Assembly: GCF_009725235.1 (NCBI RefSeq)
Contig: NZ_WJFC01000018.1
Location: 1-64,000 of the forward strand
Origin: Scytonema sp. UIC 10036
GTDB lineage: Bacteria > Cyanobacteriota > Cyanobacteriia > Cyanobacteriales > Nostocaceae
Length of the DNA: 64,000 nucleotides
Direction: 5' to 3'
Positions 1 to 8,904 of the stretch are shown piece after piece. Numbering within the stretch: position 1 is the stretch's first letter; every line of letters starts with the position of its first letter. The notes under the pieces are model-generated. The model did not search any database, was not told the origin of the DNA, and was given only the letters and a program-made list of their open reading frames with translations. The position numbers and the translations under genes are program-made.

Positions 1-9
1 CCACCCTAA

Positions 10-80
10 CCCTCCCCTTGGAAAGGGGAGGGAATTGGAAATTCAATTTCCCCCCTTTCTAAGGGGGGATTAAGGGGGGT
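10..80. repeat. G/C-run palindromic intergenic repeat
   Basis: A 10-bp stem (CCCTCCCCTT, 3-nt loop, AAGGGGAGGG) is followed by a second C-run/G-run inverted repeat (CCCCCC...GGGGGG). The same kind of element recurs at 40373-40425, where it abuts a truncated gene. The rest of 1-301 shows no convincing coding region; the hupW-like gene starts at 302. Confidence 0.6.
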
Positions 81-301
81 AATAATGCAAGAAAAATCAC
101 AGCCAACCACTTTTCAAACATCCTCTAAGGTTCATTTTGGGCGGTTGTAGGGGGCTATCATACTAAAATTTTTTCAAGCTTGCTCTGATTGTAGCTAATA
201 GTTAGCGTATAAATAATCTAGCCATCATATATCGTCGGTAATGCCCATCCACTTCATGGCTGGCGATCGGCAAAAACGAAATGCTAGTTTAATATTTTTT
301 A

Positions 302-769
302 ATGTTTACCATTATAGGTTGCGGAAATCTGAATCGTAGCGATGATGCTGTAGGTGTAATTATTGCTCAAAAGCTACAGCAATATCTGAGCCAACATCCC
401 CATCCTCAAGTGAGAGTTTATGATTGCGGTACAGCAGGAATGGAAGTGATGTTTCAAGCAAGAGGTAGCAAAAAATTAATGATTCTGGATGCTAGCTCAA
501 CGGGTTCAGAACCGGGTGCGATTTTTAAAGTTCCAGGAGAAGAACTTGAAGCGTTACCCGAACCCAGCTATAACTTACATGATTTTCGTTGGGACAATGC
601 GTTGGCTGCAGGTAGGAAAATTTTCAAAGAAGATTTTCCCGAAGAAGTCACAGTTTATTTAATAGAAGCAGAAAATCTTGATTTTGGTTTTGAGTTAAGT
701 TCTGCAGTCAAATCTTCTGCTGAGATCGTTTTTCAAGAAATTATTTCTACGATTCAGCGATCGCAGTAA
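302..769 (+). CDS. hupW: Hydrogenase maturation protease (HupW-like)
   Basis: Endopeptidase of the HyaD/HybD/HupW family (peptidase M52), which cleaves the C-terminal tail of a [NiFe]-hydrogenase large subunit after metal insertion in the cytoplasm. The protein is 155 aa, normal for the family. It opens with the typical strand and metal-site motif IIGCGNLNRSDDAVGV (the Asp pair after GN is the family signature) and has the second conserved block around YDCGTAGMEV. In Anabaena/Nostoc hupW lies near, but outside, the nif cluster, and here nif genes lie about 8 kb downstream, so uptake-hydrogenase HupL is the likeliest substrate. HoxW, the bidirectional-hydrogenase enzyme, is the alternative. 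No hydrogenase structural gene is in the window. Confidence 0.8.
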   Translation: MFTIIGCGNLNRSDDAVGVIIAQKLQQYLSQHPHPQVRVYDCGTAGMEVMFQARGSKKLMILDASSTGSEPGAIFKVPGEELEALPEPSYNLHDFRWDNALAAGRKIFKEDFPEEVTVYLIEAENLDFGFELSSAVKSSAEIVFQEIISTIQRSQ

Positions 770-911
770 AACGTTTAGGAAAAGTCACCCCACAGTTTTC
801 CAGAAAGGCGTAAGGAGTCAATGACTTGGCGCAACAGGTCAATTTAAACACTATCAGAAAGCATACCTTGGAACTGTAAGTCAAAACGCTGTGTACTAAA
901 AAATAGAGAGA

Positions 912-1661
912 GTGATGATGAATCGCTTGCAGCTTGTTAGAACAACGGGTGCTTTGTTTATTCTTTTCTCCTTTTCCATCAATGTGCCTTTCTGGTTGTT
1001 AACTCAAAACTTTGAGTATGACGATATCCTACGCAAACCTACCGACTACGTTCTAACTCAGTTTCATGCCGGTGGAACTGGACTGATCTTAACGTGGTTT
1101 TTCTTTGCTGCGATCGCATTGTTATTCATCCCTGCTAGTACCCTTCTTGAAAAAGTGTTGGCGTCCGAAAGCACGCCGTATCTATCCACCGCTACCCTAA
1201 TGGGGGTGATTTCCGGGACGCTACAGTCCATCGGGCTAATGCGTTGGGTGTTTGTTATTCCCTTATTAGCTAAATTATATGTCGATCCATCTGCAAGTGA
1301 CACAACCCGTGCAGCAGTTGTTGTCGTTTACCAAGCAGTTCATCAATATGGCGGTGTGGTGATTGGCGAGCATCTAGGACAAATACTGCTAGTAGGTTGG
1401 ACATTAGGCGTTAGTGTCGCAATGTTGCGCTCGCCCTTGTTCAAGCGTCGGGTTGGTTGGATGGGAATCATGACAGTTCCCTTGTGGATTCTGGGACAAA
1501 GCGAGATGTTTGCTACAGTAATCCCTTCAACACCAGTGTTCAAAACAGCTTCAATCGGATTTATGCTTTGGGAAGTTTGGCTCATCGTGGTAGGAGTTTC
1601 TTTATTAAGAGTTAATAAACGTCGATTAGCTGTGGAAAAATTTAGCGAATGGTGGGTCTGA
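912..1661 (+). CDS. Multi-pass membrane protein (DUF4386-like)
   Basis: A 249-aa protein with about six hydrophobic segments, beginning with a membrane anchor (GALFILFSFSINVPFWLL). The arrangement of loops and a QYGGVVIGEHLGQ-like segment in the middle resembles DUF4386-type integral membrane proteins of unknown function; that assignment is by eye only. ATG at 915 or 918 could also serve as start, since three consecutive Met codons occur. A purine-rich AGAGAGAG stretch lies just upstream as a possible ribosome site. A perfect 30-nt palindrome directly after the stop codon is a probable terminator. No functional partner is evident nearby. Confidence 0.6.
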   Translation: MMMNRLQLVRTTGALFILFSFSINVPFWLLTQNFEYDDILRKPTDYVLTQFHAGGTGLILTWFFFAAIALLFIPASTLLEKVLASESTPYLSTATLMGVISGTLQSIGLMRWVFVIPLLAKLYVDPSASDTTRAAVVVVYQAVHQYGGVVIGEHLGQILLVGWTLGVSVAMLRSPLFKRRVGWMGIMTVPLWILGQSEMFATVIPSTPVFKTASIGFMLWEVWLIVVGVSLLRVNKRRLAVEKFSEWWV

Positions 1662-1669
1662 CCCCTCAC

Positions 1670-1699
1670 CTCGTTCCTGGGCTGCAGCCCAGGAACGAG
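1670..1699. terminator. Perfect 30-nt palindrome after the membrane-protein gene
   Basis: CTCGTTCCTGGGCTG is followed at once by its exact reverse complement, 9 nt past the upstream stop codon. It has no T-run, so it may be a bidirectional or factor-assisted terminator, or a mobile small repeat. Confidence 0.5.
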
Positions 1700-1884
1700 A
1701 GGAAAAAAGGATTTGTAATACCCATCACACAGGAAATCCTTGCTTAAGATAGATGCTAAGTTGTTTGTTAAAGAGATATATCAAGCTATGTAAAGAATTT
1801 AGTCTAAAAATTCTCTTTTTTTGAGGATATCAGCTCCATTGGTGCATTTTTTACCGCTATCACTCTTAACTAACTTATAAAGGT

Positions 1885-3540
1885 ATGTATAAAAAGATGC
1901 ATTTGACAGCAAGAAGTGCCGCCCTAATTGCCCTCGGAGTGGCAACTGTAGCCGTGGCTCCCAATTTGATTTCTGCTCCAGTTTCAGCGCAGATCGGTGC
2001 TCCAACTGTAGCTCAGAACACGAACTTCCCTGATGTTGGCTCGAATTACTGGGCGCAGCCATTTATTCAAGCCCTAGCAGCAAGGGACATCATTGTTGGC
2101 TTTCCTGATGGCACCTACAGACCGGATCAGCCCGTCACTCGTGCTGAATTCGCGGCAATGATTCAAAAAGCTTTCAACCAAAACCAGGTTCGGCAGTTAC
2201 CCCAAGGCGGGTTTAGAGACGTGCGTTCTGCTTACTGGGCTGCTTCTGCAATTCAAGAAGCATATGAAACTGGATTTATGTCAGGCTACCCAGGAAACTT
2301 GTTTGTGCCAAACGAGCGAATTCCTAAGGTACAAGCAATTATTTCTCTGGCAAGTGGTCTTGGTTTAACAGCAAGCAGTACTTCAACAGAGCAAGTTCTT
2401 ACAACTTACTATACAGATGCCAGTACTATTCCCAGTTATGCTCTAAGTGGTGTCGCAAGTGCAACACAAGCTAATCTTGTGGTCAACTATCCAAATGTAA
2501 ATGTGCTCAATCCTCTTACAGCCCTAACTCGTGCGGAAGCCGCAGCACATATATATCAAGCTTTGGTTAGATTGGGACAGTTACAACCCATTCCTGGCAA
2601 TGTGGCAGCTGCTAGTTATATCGTGGGTAGGACGGCTGGTGATAGTACACCAAACAACCAAGATATTGTGTCCTTGGCTGGGGCTAGCGGTTCCTTTACA
2701 GTTCTGACTTCTTTATTAAAGACAGCAGGTTTAGCTGATACTTTACAACAACAAGGTCCTTACACTGTTTTTGCTCCAACAGATGAGGCATTTGCTGCTG
2801 TGCCTCAAACCACTTTACAGCAGTTACAACAGCCAGAAAACAGAGAAACGCTGCTCCGAATTTTAAGATACCACGTGGTTCCTGGTGCGATCGCAACCAA
2901 TGAACTCAAGAGTGGAAACATAGAAACCGCCGAAGGTCAAACCTTAAATCTCAAAGTTAATACAAATACCAATCAAATCACAGTCAACAACGCGAGTGTT
3001 CTTCAGTCTGGTGTTCAAGCAAGCAATGGTGTTATTTATCCTATCAACCAAGTACTCATCCCATCTAATGTCAGCTTAGGTCAAAAGCCACGGAATGGAG
3101 GAGACGATATTACACCAGGTAGAGCAACTCGCGGTGTTTCTAGTTACATTGGAGTTGGTGGCAATATTGGTTTGGGTGGCGATTCAGCACTTGCTGAAGG
3201 TAACTTTGCAGTTGTCAGCAAAATTGGGCTGACACGATTCATCTCTGTCAGACCATCAGCAGTTATTGGAGATGATACTGTTGTTTTAGTTCCTATTTCC
3301 TTCGACTTTGCCCAGCGCTCCACGGATGCCTTCAACAACACCTTTGGTATAGCTCCTTACATAGGAGCTGGTGTTGCTATTGAAACTAGCGATGACGCTG
3401 ATGTTGGTTTCCTCCTCTCTGGCGGTGTGGACGTGCCTTTAGGTCGTCGATTTACATTAACAGGTGCTGTTAATGCAGCCTTTCTGGATGATACTGATGT
3501 GGGGATTGTACTGGGAATTGGTTATAATTTCCGCTTCTAA
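1885..3540 (+). CDS. SLH-fasciclin outer-envelope protein with C-terminal beta-barrel-like domain
   Basis: 551 aa. Residues 1-36 are a Sec signal peptide ending in a PVSAQ-type cleavage region. Residues about 47-225 hold three S-layer-homology-like repeats (FPDVGSNYWAQPFI, GYPGNLFVPNERIPKVQ, LTRAEAAAHIYQAL). Residues about 245-390 are a FAS1 (fasciclin) domain with its usual blocks TVFAPTDEAFAAVP, LLRILRYHVVPGAI and INQVLIPSN. The last about 130 residues are Gly-rich alternating strands ending GYNFRF, the terminal-aromatic pattern of an outer-membrane beta-barrel. The SLH part should bind peptidoglycan or secondary polymers, FAS1 mediates adhesion, and the C-terminus could insert in the outer membrane. 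The order SLH, FAS1, barrel is what I see; the role is inferred. Start chosen because the signal peptide begins directly there. Confidence 0.85.
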   Translation: MYKKMHLTARSAALIALGVATVAVAPNLISAPVSAQIGAPTVAQNTNFPDVGSNYWAQPFIQALAARDIIVGFPDGTYRPDQPVTRAEFAAMIQKAFNQNQVRQLPQGGFRDVRSAYWAASAIQEAYETGFMSGYPGNLFVPNERIPKVQAIISLASGLGLTASSTSTEQVLTTYYTDASTIPSYALSGVASATQANLVVNYPNVNVLNPLTALTRAEAAAHIYQALVRLGQLQPIPGNVAAASYIVGRTAGDSTPNNQDIVSLAGASGSFTVLTSLLKTAGLADTLQQQGPYTVFAPTDEAFAAVPQTTLQQLQQPENRETLLRILRYHVVPGAIATNELKSGNIETAEGQTLNLKVNTNTNQITVNNASVLQSGVQASNGVIYPINQVLIPSNVSLGQKPRNGGDDITPGRATRGVSSYIGVGGNIGLGGDSALAEGNFAVVSKIGLTRFISVRPSAVIGDDTVVLVPISFDFAQRSTDAFNNTFGIAPYIGAGVAIETSDDADVGFLLSGGVDVPLGRRFTLTGAVNAAFLDDTDVGIVLGIGYNFRF

Positions 3541-3777
3541 TTTGGTTAGTTATTAGTTGTTGGTTGTTGGTTGTTGGTTGTTGGTTGTTAGTTGTTGGTT
3601 GTTAGTTGTTGGTTGTTGGTTGTTATATCTATAGTTTGAGCTACTATCTATTAACCACTAACCACTAACCACTAACCACTAACCACTAACCACTAACCAC
3701 TAACCACTAACCACTACCACTAACCACTAACCACTAACCACTAACCACTAACCACTAACCACTAACCACTAACCACT
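3541..3777. repeat. Opposed heptameric tandem-repeat arrays (STRR)
   Basis: From 3545 to about 3622 there are TTGTTGG/TTGTTAG-type heptamers. From about 3650 to 3777 there are about 17 copies of CCACTAA, one shortened by a base near 3712. The two halves are partly complementary and can fold back. This is the short tandemly repeated repetitive sequence type known from heterocystous cyanobacteria. It separates the surface-protein gene from a convergent gene whose stop codon lies in the array edge. Confidence 0.9.
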
Positions 3778-4149
3778 TCATGCCCTATTCCGGTAAACGG
3801 ATAGCTCGTCAACTCTCATTTCAAAAGGCATTCCCTGTCCTTTTGGCGGGCAAACGCGAATTTTAGCACTGCTAACAACTTTGTGTAGTAATTCTGCCAT
3901 ATTTGTTAGCTGTTGCAAAATCCGCCAATTTGTGATTTGATCGGTACATTCGATAACTAAGGTCAACCCAGTTGCCTGAGTAGTGACATACCACCTACAA
4001 GCAGCTAATAAATCTTGGATGGTGCGATCGCATCCTTCATAAAAATATCGACTTATAGAATATTCCAGTTGCTGACGTAAAATAATATCTGCTGATGTTA
4101 ATTGAACAGGATGTGAATCATCCTCGTGGTAGAAATGCCTTCTCTTCAT
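3778..4149 (-). CDS. Hypothetical protein
   Basis: 123 aa, mixed alpha/beta, no signal peptide or membrane segment. I do not recognise the family. Visible features are a basic start (MKRRHFYHEDD), a central YFYEGCDRTIQDLLAACRWY helix, and a basic RVCPPKGQ loop. The start has an AAGGA-type ribosome site (GGAACAAGGAAG) 5 nt upstream. The gene overlaps the 3' tail of the SagB-type pseudogene by 32 nt on the same strand, so it probably belonged to its transcript. Its stop is at the edge of the tandem-repeat array. Confidence 0.5.
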   Translation of the reverse strand: MKRRHFYHEDDSHPVQLTSADIILRQQLEYSISRYFYEGCDRTIQDLLAACRWYVTTQATGLTLVIECTDQITNWRILQQLTNMAELLHKVVSSAKIRVCPPKGQGMPFEMRVDELSVYRNRA

Positions 4150-5593
4150 CTTCCTTGTTCCTTGATTGTTTCATTGATTGACCAATTACCAACGTGTAGA
4201 GAATATCTTTCTTCGTTTCTAAGAAATTGCTTGTTTCGTCATCATAGAAAGCGCCAATACCACTACACTGAACTCCCCAATAATTGCTAAATAAATATAC
4301 TCTTTGCCCTGAAAAACCTGCAATTTGCATTGCAGTTTGATAGTTACTGTAATCAGATACAAGAAACAAAGTTACAGCACTATCTTTGGCAAGAGCTTAG
4401 TTTACGCACAAGTATCCTACCCTGTCACTAAAATCACCTTCTTTAATTCTGTGATTTCGGTAGTATAAACCGGGCAATATTCCTTCAACTCTGTTAACAG
4501 CAGAATAAATTTCTATCTCCTCAAAACTTTCTGTTGGTATTGCTTTTTCCACTTCCTGCAAAATACTACAGAAAACGCTTGCAGAGATAGATCCTTTAAG
4601 AAAGCGTCGGCAAGAACGCCTGTTCCAAAGTGTTTGGAAAAACTTTTCCTTGTCAAAGCTGAACTGCGGGTATTCAAGTTGCTTTTGGGGACTTACCTGC
4701 GAAGCCGTTTCTATATAGCCATCTTCAGTTTCTATATCAAAAGAATCAGTTCCACAGACAAAAGGAACTTTTAGCCTGAGGCGTCTGACTTTTTTTGCTT
4801 GAAAACCACCAGAAATGGCACAAGCTGTAATAAACTCTTTATTCTCAAAGCCTAAGTCTAAATTGAGAGCGAGTTTATCAAAATCAAAAATAAGTTGGAT
4901 ATCTTTGTTGTGAAAGTAAGCTGAGGCTGCAATAGCACCTAAATGATGACCGCTATCTAGAATCTGTACCTCACACCTCTGTCTTGATATTTCCAACTAG
5001 ACCTATAATAAACGCAACTGATAAAAAAAATGAATCCATTGATACTATTATTCGGTGAAATATAACTTTCTAATCCATCATCAATTAATTCATAAATAAG
5101 ACTTAGACAACAATTGGCAACTTCAAGATGGTAGATTCCGTCAACTATCAATACTTGTCCCTTAAGCCTAAAAATACAAAAACACGTAGGTTGGGGAGCC
5201 ACTCACATGCTCTGGTTTCCAGAGTTGAGTGAAGTGGCGTTTGAGGAACGAAACCCAACATTGACAGACATTTGTTGGGTTTCCCCACGGGTTTACTCAA
5301 CCTACAATTTCCGAGATCCCTTGCAGTATTGCGTCAACTATCCCTTCAATTCCCCGAATTTGGACATAAATCTCAGTAGGATAAAGAGCACCTGCTGATG
5401 GATTGACGCGCAACCTATAGGGGCTATCTTGACAATTTTTCTCAAAAGTTATGGGACTTGTTAGCCAAATAAATGAATGAATCGGATAAGGTTGGGTAGA
5501 GGCATCCACATAGTTTGGATTTGTCAGCACCGAAACATATAAGTGTTTTGTAGCGTTGTGGTAATTCTTACCTACTGTTTTGCTGGCTGGCAT
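4118..5593 (-). pseudogene. SagB/ThcOx-type FMN dehydrogenase pseudogene, MITE-interrupted
   Basis: Fragments of one SagB-type nitroreductase-like oxidoreductase, the family that oxidises azoline rings in peptide natural products or acts alone on unknown substrates. In order: an N-terminal part with the FMN-fold motif NPSAGALYPTEIYV (5593 to about 5332), LEVANCCLSLIYELIDDG and SSWKYQDRGVRYR (to about 4980), ILDSGHHLGAIAAS onward (to 4397), then LFLVSDYSNYQTAMQIAG to 4118. Three lesions are visible: a 183-bp MITE at 5149-5331; a frameshift near 4985, between RYR and LDSGHH; and an in-frame TAA after DRVGYLCVN, where CAA (Gln) would restore the reading. Removing the MITE and one 10-bp duplication rejoins the frame (GIVD-GIYHLEVA). 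Confidence 0.85.
5149..5331. mobile_element. MITE copy A (CAATACT ends, 10-bp target duplication)
   Basis: 183 bp bounded by CAATACTTG and GCAGTATTG. It is flanked by the exact direct repeat CGTCAACTAT at 5139-5148 and 5332-5341. Internal sequence (ACGTAGGTTGGGGAGCC, GTTTGAGGAACGAAACCC, TTGTTGGGTTT) is shared with copies B (8293-8505, opposite orientation) and C (18617-18817). There is no coding capacity, so it is non-autonomous. It sits inside the SagB-type gene. Confidence 0.9.
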
Positions 5594-5866
5594 TTTTCAA
5601 AATTCTTAAAACGTCTACATTACTGGCAAAATCTATTGCTTTATAATCATTAAATTCTTTAGCTCTAGATTGGGATTATGTGTCAAAAGCAACTTGACAA
5701 TTTCAGTCTTTCCGGCTGAGGCTGCATACATTAAGACAGTTGCACCGTTATCATTTTGATTGTTAATATCAATTTTTACAGATAGTAACAACTCGATTAA
5801 TTGATAGCGATCGCCAAAACAAGCAAACCACAAAGCATTATAGCCTTTCTCAGTCTTATAAGGTAC
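5568..5866 (-). pseudogene. Ankyrin-repeat protein remnant
   Basis: About two ankyrin repeats are readable: GYNALWFACFGDRYQLIELLLSV, then GATVLMYAASAGKTEIVKLLLTHNPNLELK. A frameshift after LELKN moves the rest (NDYKAIDFASNVDVLRILKNA) to another frame, ending at 5568. The 5' end is cut at about 5866 by a dispersed repeat, so no start remains. It overlaps the start of the SagB-type pseudogene by about 25 nt. Ankyrin proteins mediate protein-protein contacts; this fragment is unlikely to be functional. Confidence 0.75.
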
Positions 5867-5975
5867 ACCCCCAGGGCAAACGCATCTAAAAGGCAGGGGA
5901 AGCAGGGGAGGTTAATCGGTCAAAATATCAATTTTAAGAAAGTACGAACGAGAATACTTGTTGCCTCTTAATAAA
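5867..5975. repeat. Dispersed GGCAGGGGAAGCAGGGG repeat, copy 1
   Basis: CCCCCAGGGCAAACGCATCTAAAAGGCAGGGGAAGC and the following AGGTTAATCGG...GAGAATACTTGTT recur in reverse orientation at about 21430-21556, with a diverged partial copy at 19390-19475. Here it truncates the ankyrin gene. Sequence 5976-6203 is AT-rich with no gene seen; it should hold the promoter of the DUF4142 gene. Confidence 0.75.
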
Positions 5976-6203
5976 TGCGACATATATTATAGATTTCGGG
6001 ATAATTTTCAAAATTTATCAATTAATTATATAATATAGCTGACTTATAAAAAAAAAGAATTTTCTATCCGAAATGAACCAATCAGTGATATGTTTAACGC
6101 TCAATAATTCATTCCACAGACATAAAGTAAAGCTACTCCAAAGGTAGAAGATTTCAACAACAATAATGGATACCTTTTCATTCAGAAAGCCAACACCTAC
6201 TTA

Positions 6204-6983
6204 ATGGTAAAAACTATGCACAATCGAACACAATTCATCAAAAATTTTGTTGGCAGCTGTCTGGGAGTCGCTGGCATAAGTGCTATTATCGTTTTTCCTA
6301 CTATAGGACAAGCCAATACTAACTCGGATACTTTTAAGAATTCCGAGCAGTTCATCCTTGCTCAGAAGACTCCAGGTACGACAAGCCCTGCTCCTGGGTC
6401 TACAAATCGTACTGGTTCCCAAGCTAACATAAACCAGGAATTTGCCACCCAGGCAAGGCAAAGTGACTTGTTAGAGATCCAAACAAGCCAACTAGCTCTT
6501 CAACGTGCAAAAAGCCCTGAGGTGAGAAACTTTGCACAGCGAATGATTAAAGAGCATACAAATTCGAGCCAACAATTGACAAAAATAGCTCAACAAAAGG
6601 GTTACAAACTACCAACAACTCTAGGTGATGCCAATAGAGCTTTATTGACGCAACTTACAAATGCGAGTGGTACAAATTTTGACCAAGCATATATGCAAGG
6701 ACAGGTAACAGCTCACACTAAAACTTTAGCTAATTACCAAAACTACATTAGTAACGGCACTGACGCTGAGTTAAAAGCCTTTGCTAATAAAGTTGCACCA
6801 GTTGTTGCCGAGCATTTAAAGATGGCACAGAGTATGGTAGGAAATGCAGGTGATTCAGGTTCCAGTTCCGGAACTTCTCCTAACAGGAATACACCCGGTA
6901 CAAATACGCCTACTACAAATACTCCGGGGACGAGAACTCCAGGCACGGGAACGACTAGTCCGGCACCAGATACAGGGCGTTGA
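6204..6983 (+). CDS. Exported DUF4142 protein with Pro/Thr-rich tail
   Basis: 259 aa. A signal sequence (basic start, then GSCLGVAGISAIIVFPTIG) is followed by a Pro/Thr/Gly linker. The DUF4142 four-helix domain covers about residues 75-215 (FATQARQSDLLEIQTSQLAL, VRNFAQRMIKEHTNSSQQL, FDQAYMQGQVTAHTKTLANY, LKAFANKVAPVVAEHLKMAQ). The last about 40 residues are a TNTPGT-type repeat. The ferritin-like DUF4142 family is periplasmic and of unknown function, often stress-induced. ATG at 6216 (MHNRTQ) is an alternative start. No operon partner. Confidence 0.8.
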   Translation: MVKTMHNRTQFIKNFVGSCLGVAGISAIIVFPTIGQANTNSDTFKNSEQFILAQKTPGTTSPAPGSTNRTGSQANINQEFATQARQSDLLEIQTSQLALQRAKSPEVRNFAQRMIKEHTNSSQQLTKIAQQKGYKLPTTLGDANRALLTQLTNASGTNFDQAYMQGQVTAHTKTLANYQNYISNGTDAELKAFANKVAPVVAEHLKMAQSMVGNAGDSGSSSGTSPNRNTPGTNTPTTNTPGTRTPGTGTTSPAPDTGR

Positions 6984-7117
6984 AATTTCTAAGTTCTTCT
7001 GTTGTGGTGCAGGTATCTTACTTGGTATTAGTTTAGAGACGGGTAAGGACGCTCGCACCACAAAATACACCACAGTATCGGTAATTCATTTCTTGGAAAG
7101 TTCTTCAGCGACTGCTT

Positions 7118-7777
7118 TCATTTTTTCCGAGCAACAATTTGAAAAAGATGCCAATATTTATCTTCTCCAATAGCAGTTTTTCCAGGGTGCTCTTCTTCGT
7201 CAAGCATCTCTATTTCAAAAGGTTGCAGTAACACTTCCACTTGTTGGCGCGTGTGGTGGGTAAGCGTTGGAAAAACTGCCCAAGAATCGCGATCGCCAAA
7301 CAATTGGCCGCAAAATCGTCCTCTAGATCTCAAGGATAAAGTTATTTTTTCCCATAACTCAGGGAAATGTTCCGGAGAACAAAACGGTAGCGAAAAACTG
7401 GCGTTTACCATATTTACTGATTCTGGTAAACTCACATATTCAAAGCGGCTTACGCGGGTTTCTAAAAGTTTGCGATCGGTATCCGGACGATTCAACAATC
7501 TAGTAATTGCTTCCGTTTGACCATCAATAGCTAAAACTCGCCAGCCCCGACGCAAAAGTTCTACTGTATCTCTTCCTTCCCCACAACCCAGATCGACTGC
7601 AAATTGTGATGCACGAGTATCTTTTCTGCTATCTTCAACCCTTTCCAATTCAAAGTTTGCAAGAGCTGTCAGTAAGGTATCTCGGGGAGGACGACCCACA
7701 ACAGCGTCATAATAAACAGACCATCGGCGCTCAAAAACTTCTTGAGAGCGATCGTTGTTTGAGTCTAACATAAGCAA
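7118..7777 (-). CDS. Class I SAM-dependent methyltransferase
   Basis: 219 aa with a standard Rossmann methyltransferase fold: motif I FAVDLGCGEGRDTVELLRRG at about residues 62-81, acidic motif II AIDGQTEAI about 20 residues later, and a post-motif FSLPFCSPEHFPELWEKI segment. The resemblance is to small TehB/UbiE-type enzymes; the substrate cannot be read. An upstream ATG one codon away gives an equally good start. The gene stands alone on the minus strand, ending in the non-coding stretch after the DUF4142 gene. Confidence 0.8.
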   Translation of the reverse strand: MLMLDSNNDRSQEVFERRWSVYYDAVVGRPPRDTLLTALANFELERVEDSRKDTRASQFAVDLGCGEGRDTVELLRRGWRVLAIDGQTEAITRLLNRPDTDRKLLETRVSRFEYVSLPESVNMVNASFSLPFCSPEHFPELWEKITLSLRSRGRFCGQLFGDRDSWAVFPTLTHHTRQQVEVLLQPFEIEMLDEEEHPGKTAIGEDKYWHLFQIVARKK

Positions 7778-8292
7778 CCAGGAATTCCGTATAAATAAAG
7801 TTTAAATTTTTATTGTATAAATATTTTCTAGTTGAACAAATATTAGTAGCAAGCAAATTATACCACTTTTCTAAAACTAGGTTACAGATAGGAAAAGCTG
7901 TGTAATCCGATCGCTGAATCGTTACGAACAACAAGATTTTACGTGAAATTACAGAAATACTTTATTAGCTATTCTAGTAGATTTACGGAAGACGATAATC
8001 ATGGTAGAGAGTTAGTATTAATTTGCTAGAATAAAAAAGTAAAAAATACAGTATAAGGGTTAGCAATCTCCAAGCTAGCAAAAAACAAATTTCCTATTTG
8101 GATGTGAGATGAGCATTTAGACAAAGGCGTAAGGAAAAAGGTAATCATTTTACCTTTTTCCTTCTTCCTTTTTATACTCTTTTAACCGGTCACCAATCGT
8201 TGGTCACCGGTCACTGGTCACTGATTACTAAAAACTCTCCCACCCTGCTGTTGAGAGCGAGAGTGGGAGAGGCGCAAGTCTGAGATCTATAC
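7778..8292. other. Non-coding gap with a candidate terminator
   Basis: No gene is seen. At 8131-8163 the 14-bp stem AAGGAAAAAGGTAA/TTACCTTTTTCCTT has a 5-nt loop and is followed on the plus strand by a pyrimidine run. Further on, GGTCACCGGTCACTGGTCAC is a short tandem repeat. Confidence 0.5.
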
Positions 8293-8505
8293 CAATACTG
8301 CAAGGGGTCTCGAGTTTTTGTAGTAGGGGTAAACCCGTGTGTGAAACCCAACAAATGCTTGTAAATGTTGGGTTTCGTTCCTCAAACGCCAGTAAAGGTG
8401 CGGAGGGAAACCCTCCTATGGCGCATTCGCGCCACGCTTCGCTATCAGGGCTGGCTCCCCAACCTACGTATTTTCGGATTTTTAAGCAAAACCTACGTAG
8501 TATTG
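8293..8505. mobile_element. MITE copy B, four bases after fdxH
   Basis: 213 bp in opposite orientation to copies A and C, bounded by CAATACTGC and GTAGTATTG. An exact 10-bp direct repeat AGATCTATAC lies at 8283-8292 and 8506-8515. The right duplication contains the fdxH stop codon, so fdxH is intact but the element now forms its 3' region. A small palindromic repeat (about 8398-8456, GGAGGGAAACCCTCC core) is nested inside. Confidence 0.9.
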
Positions 8506-8509
8506 AGAT

Positions 8510-8809
8510 CTATACCAAGTAAGGTTCTTGGTGAGTCTTAATTGTGCAGTTAGAACGTGGGTAGGTTACACAAAGCAGAGCAAACCCTTGTCCTACTTGC
8601 TCGTCGTCCAAGAATGTTTGGTCAGATTGGTCGATTTCACCTTCAACAACTTTTCCAACGCAGCTAGAGCAAGCACCTGAGTGACAAGAGAAAGGCAAAT
8701 CAATACCTTGTTCTCCTGCTGCGTCTAAGATAGTAGTCTCTTCATCGACTTCAATTGTAGTGTCGAGATTTTCTTTCTTGTTGATCAGTCTAACTTGATA
8801 TGTAGCCAT
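8510..8809 (-). CDS. fdxH: Heterocyst [2Fe-2S] ferredoxin
   Basis: 99 aa, exactly the usual length of FdxH. It begins [18 protein letters not shown] and carries the plant-type iron-sulfur signature CHSGACSSC plus the distal Cys in LLCVTYP, giving four Cys ligands. FdxH carries electrons to dinitrogenase reductase (NifH) in heterocysts. The longer reading back to 8881 is rejected because MATYQV is the conserved family start. It is the last gene of the nif-operon tail, 95 nt after hesB. Its stop lies inside the target duplication of MITE copy B. Confidence 0.95.
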   Translation of the reverse strand: MATYQVRLINKKENLDTTIEVDEETTILDAAGEQGIDLPFSCHSGACSSCVGKVVEGEIDQSDQTFLDDEQVGQGFALLCVTYPRSNCTIKTHQEPYLV

Positions 8810-8904
8810 TTTCCAAATCCTCGCACACTCGGTACATAATGGTTTTATGGCTTCAAGGGTGTTTGCCAATTCATAATTCATAATTCATAATTCATAATTA
8901 CGAA

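Noticed and set aside
302..769. HoxW rather than HupW
   Set aside because: Cannot be fully excluded; HupW was preferred because of the nif-region context and the opening motif, so the symbol is tentative.
3541..3777. Possible CRISPR array in the tandem-repeat region
   Set aside because: Units are 7 nt with no spacers; it is an STRR array.
8810..8881. N-terminal extension of FdxH
   Set aside because: The 99-residue form from MATYQV matches known FdxH exactly.
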